Under the pieces are notes generated by a model. That model saw only the letters and a program-made list of their open reading frames with translations. It was not told the DNA's origin and ran no database searches. Positions 62,104 through 64,000 of a stretch of 64,000 bases of DNA are shown here, piece after piece (position 1 is the stretch's first letter; every line of letters begins with the position of its first letter). A program made the translations under genes and the position numbers. The DNA is from Paenibacillus tyrphae (GTDB taxonomy: Bacteria; Bacillota; Bacilli; Paenibacillales; NBRC-103111), in assembly GCF_027925525.1 (NCBI RefSeq), contig NZ_BSDJ01000002.1:186001-250000 (forward strand). Reading direction: 5' to 3'.

Positions 62104-62288
62104 CTATTTTTCACTTCCTTCTTGTAAATAAATAAGGCAATCGGAAACAGAACGACGTTTAACGCAGCAAACAGAAGAACAAGCTTATAGTTTTCAAAAT
62201 AATAATTGTTGATCGTATACTGCGTGAAAATAATATTGAGCAGCAGCACAATACTCAGCAGGATGACGCCCCGATAGCTACGCTTCAT
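62100..62288 (-). CDS. Small membrane protein, 62 aa
   Basis: Two hydrophobic segments (GVILLSIVLLLNIIFTQYTI and LVLLFAALNVVLFPIALFIY) joined by a polar loop with NNYYFENYK, and a basic C-terminus. It overlaps the Rieske gene by 11 bp and the next gene by 4 bp. In this place it may anchor the Rieske or 4Fe-4S subunit, although it has no haem-binding histidines. The family is not recognised. Confidence 0.65.
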   Translation of the reverse strand: MKRSYRGVILLSIVLLLNIIFTQYTINNYYFENYKLVLLFAALNVVLFPIALFIYKKEVKNR

Positions 62289-62829
62289 ACCGCTTCACTC
62301 CCGTTGCATAAATAGTCGGCCCTTCGACGGCTACGATAATTTCCGGCAGCGGCCTTCTTGGCGGTCCTCCTGTCGGAGCGCCCGATTTAGGGTCAAAAAA
62401 GCCGTGATGGCAAGGACAAACCATTCTTTTCTCCTCGCCGTTCCAAAATACGGGGCATTTCAGATGAGTGCATGCATTTTGATACGCTTTGTATTCATTT
62501 TCGCCTAAGCGGATCAGCAACGCCGAATCGTGTTCCCCCGGATAAGCAAACTCGACCGCCTCCCCTACTTTCAACGCTTGAACATCGGCGATTTTCATTT
62601 TGGGATGGCTTTTTTGGCCGAGCCCCGCAAGCTCTTTGGCCGCCAGTCCGCCCCAGGGAAGCGTGGAAATGGCAAACACCCCTGCCGCCCCCACCATCGT
62701 CTTCATAAAGCCGCGCCGGTCCAGGGTTCGCTCATTATTTTTACGAATGTTATGCGTATAATTGTCTTCGTTATACGGAACCTTGTTGTTCTTCTCTTTA
62801 TCCATGCGGTCCACCCGCTTTCTAATCAT
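62278..62829 (-). CDS. Rieske 2Fe-2S protein with Tat-type signal
   Basis: 183 aa from the ATG at 62829 (AAAGGAA upstream); an ATG at 62805 is an alternative. A twin-arginine signal (LDRRGFMKTMVGAAGVFAIS) suggests export or membrane anchoring. Rieske cluster ligands: C-x-H in QNACTHLKCPVFW and C-P-C-H-H in MVCPCHHGFFDPKSGAPTG, followed by GPPRRPLPEI. It passes electrons between a quinol or cytochrome and the molybdoenzyme. It follows the 4Fe-4S subunit gene by 24 bp. Confidence 0.88.
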   Translation of the reverse strand: MIRKRVDRMDKEKNNKVPYNEDNYTHNIRKNNERTLDRRGFMKTMVGAAGVFAISTLPWGGLAAKELAGLGQKSHPKMKIADVQALKVGEAVEFAYPGEHDSALLIRLGENEYKAYQNACTHLKCPVFWNGEEKRMVCPCHHGFFDPKSGAPTGGPPRRPLPEIIVAVEGPTIYATGVKRYEA

Positions 62830-62853
62830 AGTCGCTTTCCTTTATCGGACGGT

Positions 62854-63417
62854 TCAGAATAGCTTCTGTATTCCTTGGATAATACCGGGAAGGCTGATCT
62901 GCACACGGGTCTCCCCTTCCAGAGGCTCGAACGGCTGCCGGCTGGCGACCCATTTGCCTAGTCGGTGCTGCTCCCGCTTCTCGGCCAACTCGTTCTCGTC
63001 AATCCACTGCAGCGTATTGGTCGGGCAAACGGATGCGCACATCGGCGGGATGCCGTCCTTCGTACGGTCGTAACATAGATCGCATTTATACATCAGATTC
63101 TGCTCTTCATCAAATTTCGGAATCCCGTAAGGGCACGCAATCGTACAGTTCTGACATCCGATACATTTCTCGACGAGAGCGGACAGCACCGCTCCTTCTT
63201 CCGTGATCTGAATAGCTTGCGCCGGACAGCTTCTGGCGCATGCCGGGTTGACGCAGTGCAGGCACATCAGCGGAATCGTCTGCCGATCCACCAACGGGTT
63301 GACATCATAGACGTAATTGCGGTTCCGTTCGTCGTGACCGCCGCATTGTGTACAAGCCGCAAGACAGCTTCGGCAGCCGATGCAGTTGTCCATTTCGATA
63401 TACAATAGTTTTTTCAC
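62854..63417 (-). CDS. 4Fe-4S dicluster electron-transfer subunit
   Basis: 187 aa. Four cysteine clusters: MDNCIGCRSCLAACTQCGG, MCLHCVNPACARSCPAQAI, EKCIGCQNCTIACPYGIP and KCDLCYDRTKDGIPPMCASV-C. This is the pattern of the HybA/NrfC/DmsB family, which carries up to four 4Fe-4S clusters and ferries electrons to or from a molybdopterin subunit. Its start overlaps the catalytic gene by 4 bp. No membrane segment or signal is present. Confidence 0.9.
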   Translation of the reverse strand: MKKLLYIEMDNCIGCRSCLAACTQCGGHDERNRNYVYDVNPLVDRQTIPLMCLHCVNPACARSCPAQAIQITEEGAVLSALVEKCIGCQNCTIACPYGIPKFDEEQNLMYKCDLCYDRTKDGIPPMCASVCPTNTLQWIDENELAEKREQHRLGKWVASRQPFEPLEGETRVQISLPGIIQGIQKLF

Positions 63418-64000
63418 AGCAGTGCCCCCTTCGTCCCATCCGCCAGCTTCTCAATCTGGGCTGCGCAAGCTTTAAATTCCGGCATTTTCGACATCGGGTC
63501 CAGCGCAGCAATGGTCAGAAGATTAATCGACTGCTCATGTCCAAAATGATAAGGGACAAACACAGTATCTTTACGAATGGCTTCGATGATCTTCACTTTA
63601 AAGTACGCTTCGCCTCGCCGGGTATACAAACGAACGATTTCTTCGTGCTCGATGCCGTACAGCTTGGCGGTTTCCGGGTGAACTTCGACGAACGGCTCCG
63701 GGCACATATCCCGCAAAAAGGGAATTCTTCGCGTCTGGTTCCCGGATAAGTAATGATAGACGACCCTGCCAGTGGTCAGCCTGAGCGGATACTGTTCACA
63801 CGGCTCCTCCGCAGGCGGCCGGTAAGGAAGCGCACATATTTTCGCTTTGCCGTCCGGATGATAAAACTTCTTATCCAAAAACATATAGGGAGTTCCTTGA
63901 TCCTGCTCGTCTCGGCAGGGCCAGAAAACACCGTTTTGCTTCTCGATTTTATCCCACGTCGCTCCGTAATAATCCGCATACCCGCCTTTGGAAGCAAGCC
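63414..64000 (-). CDS. Molybdopterin oxidoreductase, C-terminal part (runs off window)
   Basis: Minus-strand frame open from the right window edge to 63414, about 194 residues. It holds the molybdopterin dinucleotide-binding domain: NGVFWPCRDEQDQGTPYMFL, PLRLTTGRVVYHYLSGNQTR, FVEVHPETAKLYGIEHEEIV and VFVPYHFGHEQSINLLTIAA. This resembles the formate dehydrogenase/assimilatory nitrate reductase group. The N-terminus with the Fe-S and Mo ligands lies outside, so the substrate cannot be assigned. Confidence 0.85.
   Translation of the reverse strand, partial: LASKGGYADYYGATWDKIEKQNGVFWPCRDEQDQGTPYMFLDKKFYHPDGKAKICALPYRPPAEEPCEQYPLRLTTGRVVYHYLSGNQTRRIPFLRDMCPEPFVEVHPETAKLYGIEHEEIVRLYTRRGEAYFKVKIIEAIRKDTVFVPYHFGHEQSINLLTIAALDPMSKMPEFKACAAQIEKLADGTKGALL

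Noticed and set aside
1-64000. CRISPR array, tRNA or rRNA genes, intact prophage
   Set aside because: No regularly spaced repeats, cloverleaf-like sequences, rRNA segments or phage structural genes were noticed while reading; tRNA and CRISPR scans could not be run.

Overview
The window looks like a chromosomal segment of a spore-forming, moderate-GC Firmicute, most likely Paenibacillus or a close relative in the Paenibacillaceae. The evidence is a complete gerA-type spore germination operon, a NucB-type sporulation nuclease, a YeeI-type YebC protein, a GlnK-GlnL/glutaminase locus, a fructose PTS with a Firmicute-style HPr, a GH18 chitinase with FnIII and chitin-binding modules, and a P450-reductase fusion of the CYP102 (BM3) kind. 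Most genes have strong GGAGG ribosome binding sites. Several start with TTG or GTG, and many are followed by clear stem-loop terminators. This is read from gene content only; no database was searched.

Layout. 1-1.3 kb: three small minus-strand genes (a TPR protein and two orphans). 1.6-6.9 kb: a DUF4386 membrane protein, two SDR oxidoreductases, a serine hydrolase with a MerR regulator, and yeeI. 7.0-13.0 kb: a xenobiotic/fatty-acid oxidation area with the CYP102 fusion, a divergent LysR gene sharing a 36-bp palindromic operator region, and a marR-epoxide hydrolase operon. 13.2-19.3 kb: a methyltransferase, a SufR-like regulator, a DUF4272 protein, a MerR gene with a textbook 19-bp-spacer promoter followed by a broken acetyltransferase, a DUF418-like membrane protein and an AbrB-like orphan. 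19.6-25.3 kb: fruR-fruK-fruA(IIBC)-IIA-HPr-EI, a self-contained fructose phosphorelay. 25.5-29.3 kb: gerA-gerB-gerC. 29.4-32.8 kb: glnK-glsA-glnL. 33.0-36.8 kb: a diguanylate cyclase, an FAD monooxygenase and a divergent TetR gene. 36.9-39.0 kb: a chitinase with an elaborate leader.

39.0-44.0 kb is a decayed and acquired zone. It holds a TetR gene missing its helix-turn-helix, a fragmented QorB-like reductase, a group II intron 3' end, an AT-rich arsB, and fragments of IS1182 and IS630 transposases and of an SMC-like ATPase. From 44.2 to 47.3 kb lies a two-component system divergent from a secreted repeat protein. 47.3-53.0 kb is again mobile or acquired: tandem palindromes, a Kef-type antiporter, an inactivated IS110, a MarR/DUF1772 pair with twin operators and an SDR fragment. 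53.0-60.0 kb holds a NucB-type nuclease, an amidase divergent from a MerR-zinc ribbon-methyltransferase-like fusion, a thioredoxin/thioredoxin reductase/Rrf2 redox regulon with matching operators, and a lipoprotein. 60.1-64 kb holds moeA and the distal part of an operon for a molybdopterin oxidoreductase with 4Fe-4S and Rieske partners; its catalytic gene runs off the right edge.

The most unusual items are the MerR-methyltransferase-like fusion (55.3 kb), the Mo/4Fe-4S/Rieske operon with three small unknown proteins (61.5-64 kb), the Rrf2 redox regulon, the chitinase leader, and a MarR gene whose promoter predicts a leaderless mRNA (13.0 kb). No CRISPR array, tRNA, rRNA or intact prophage was seen.
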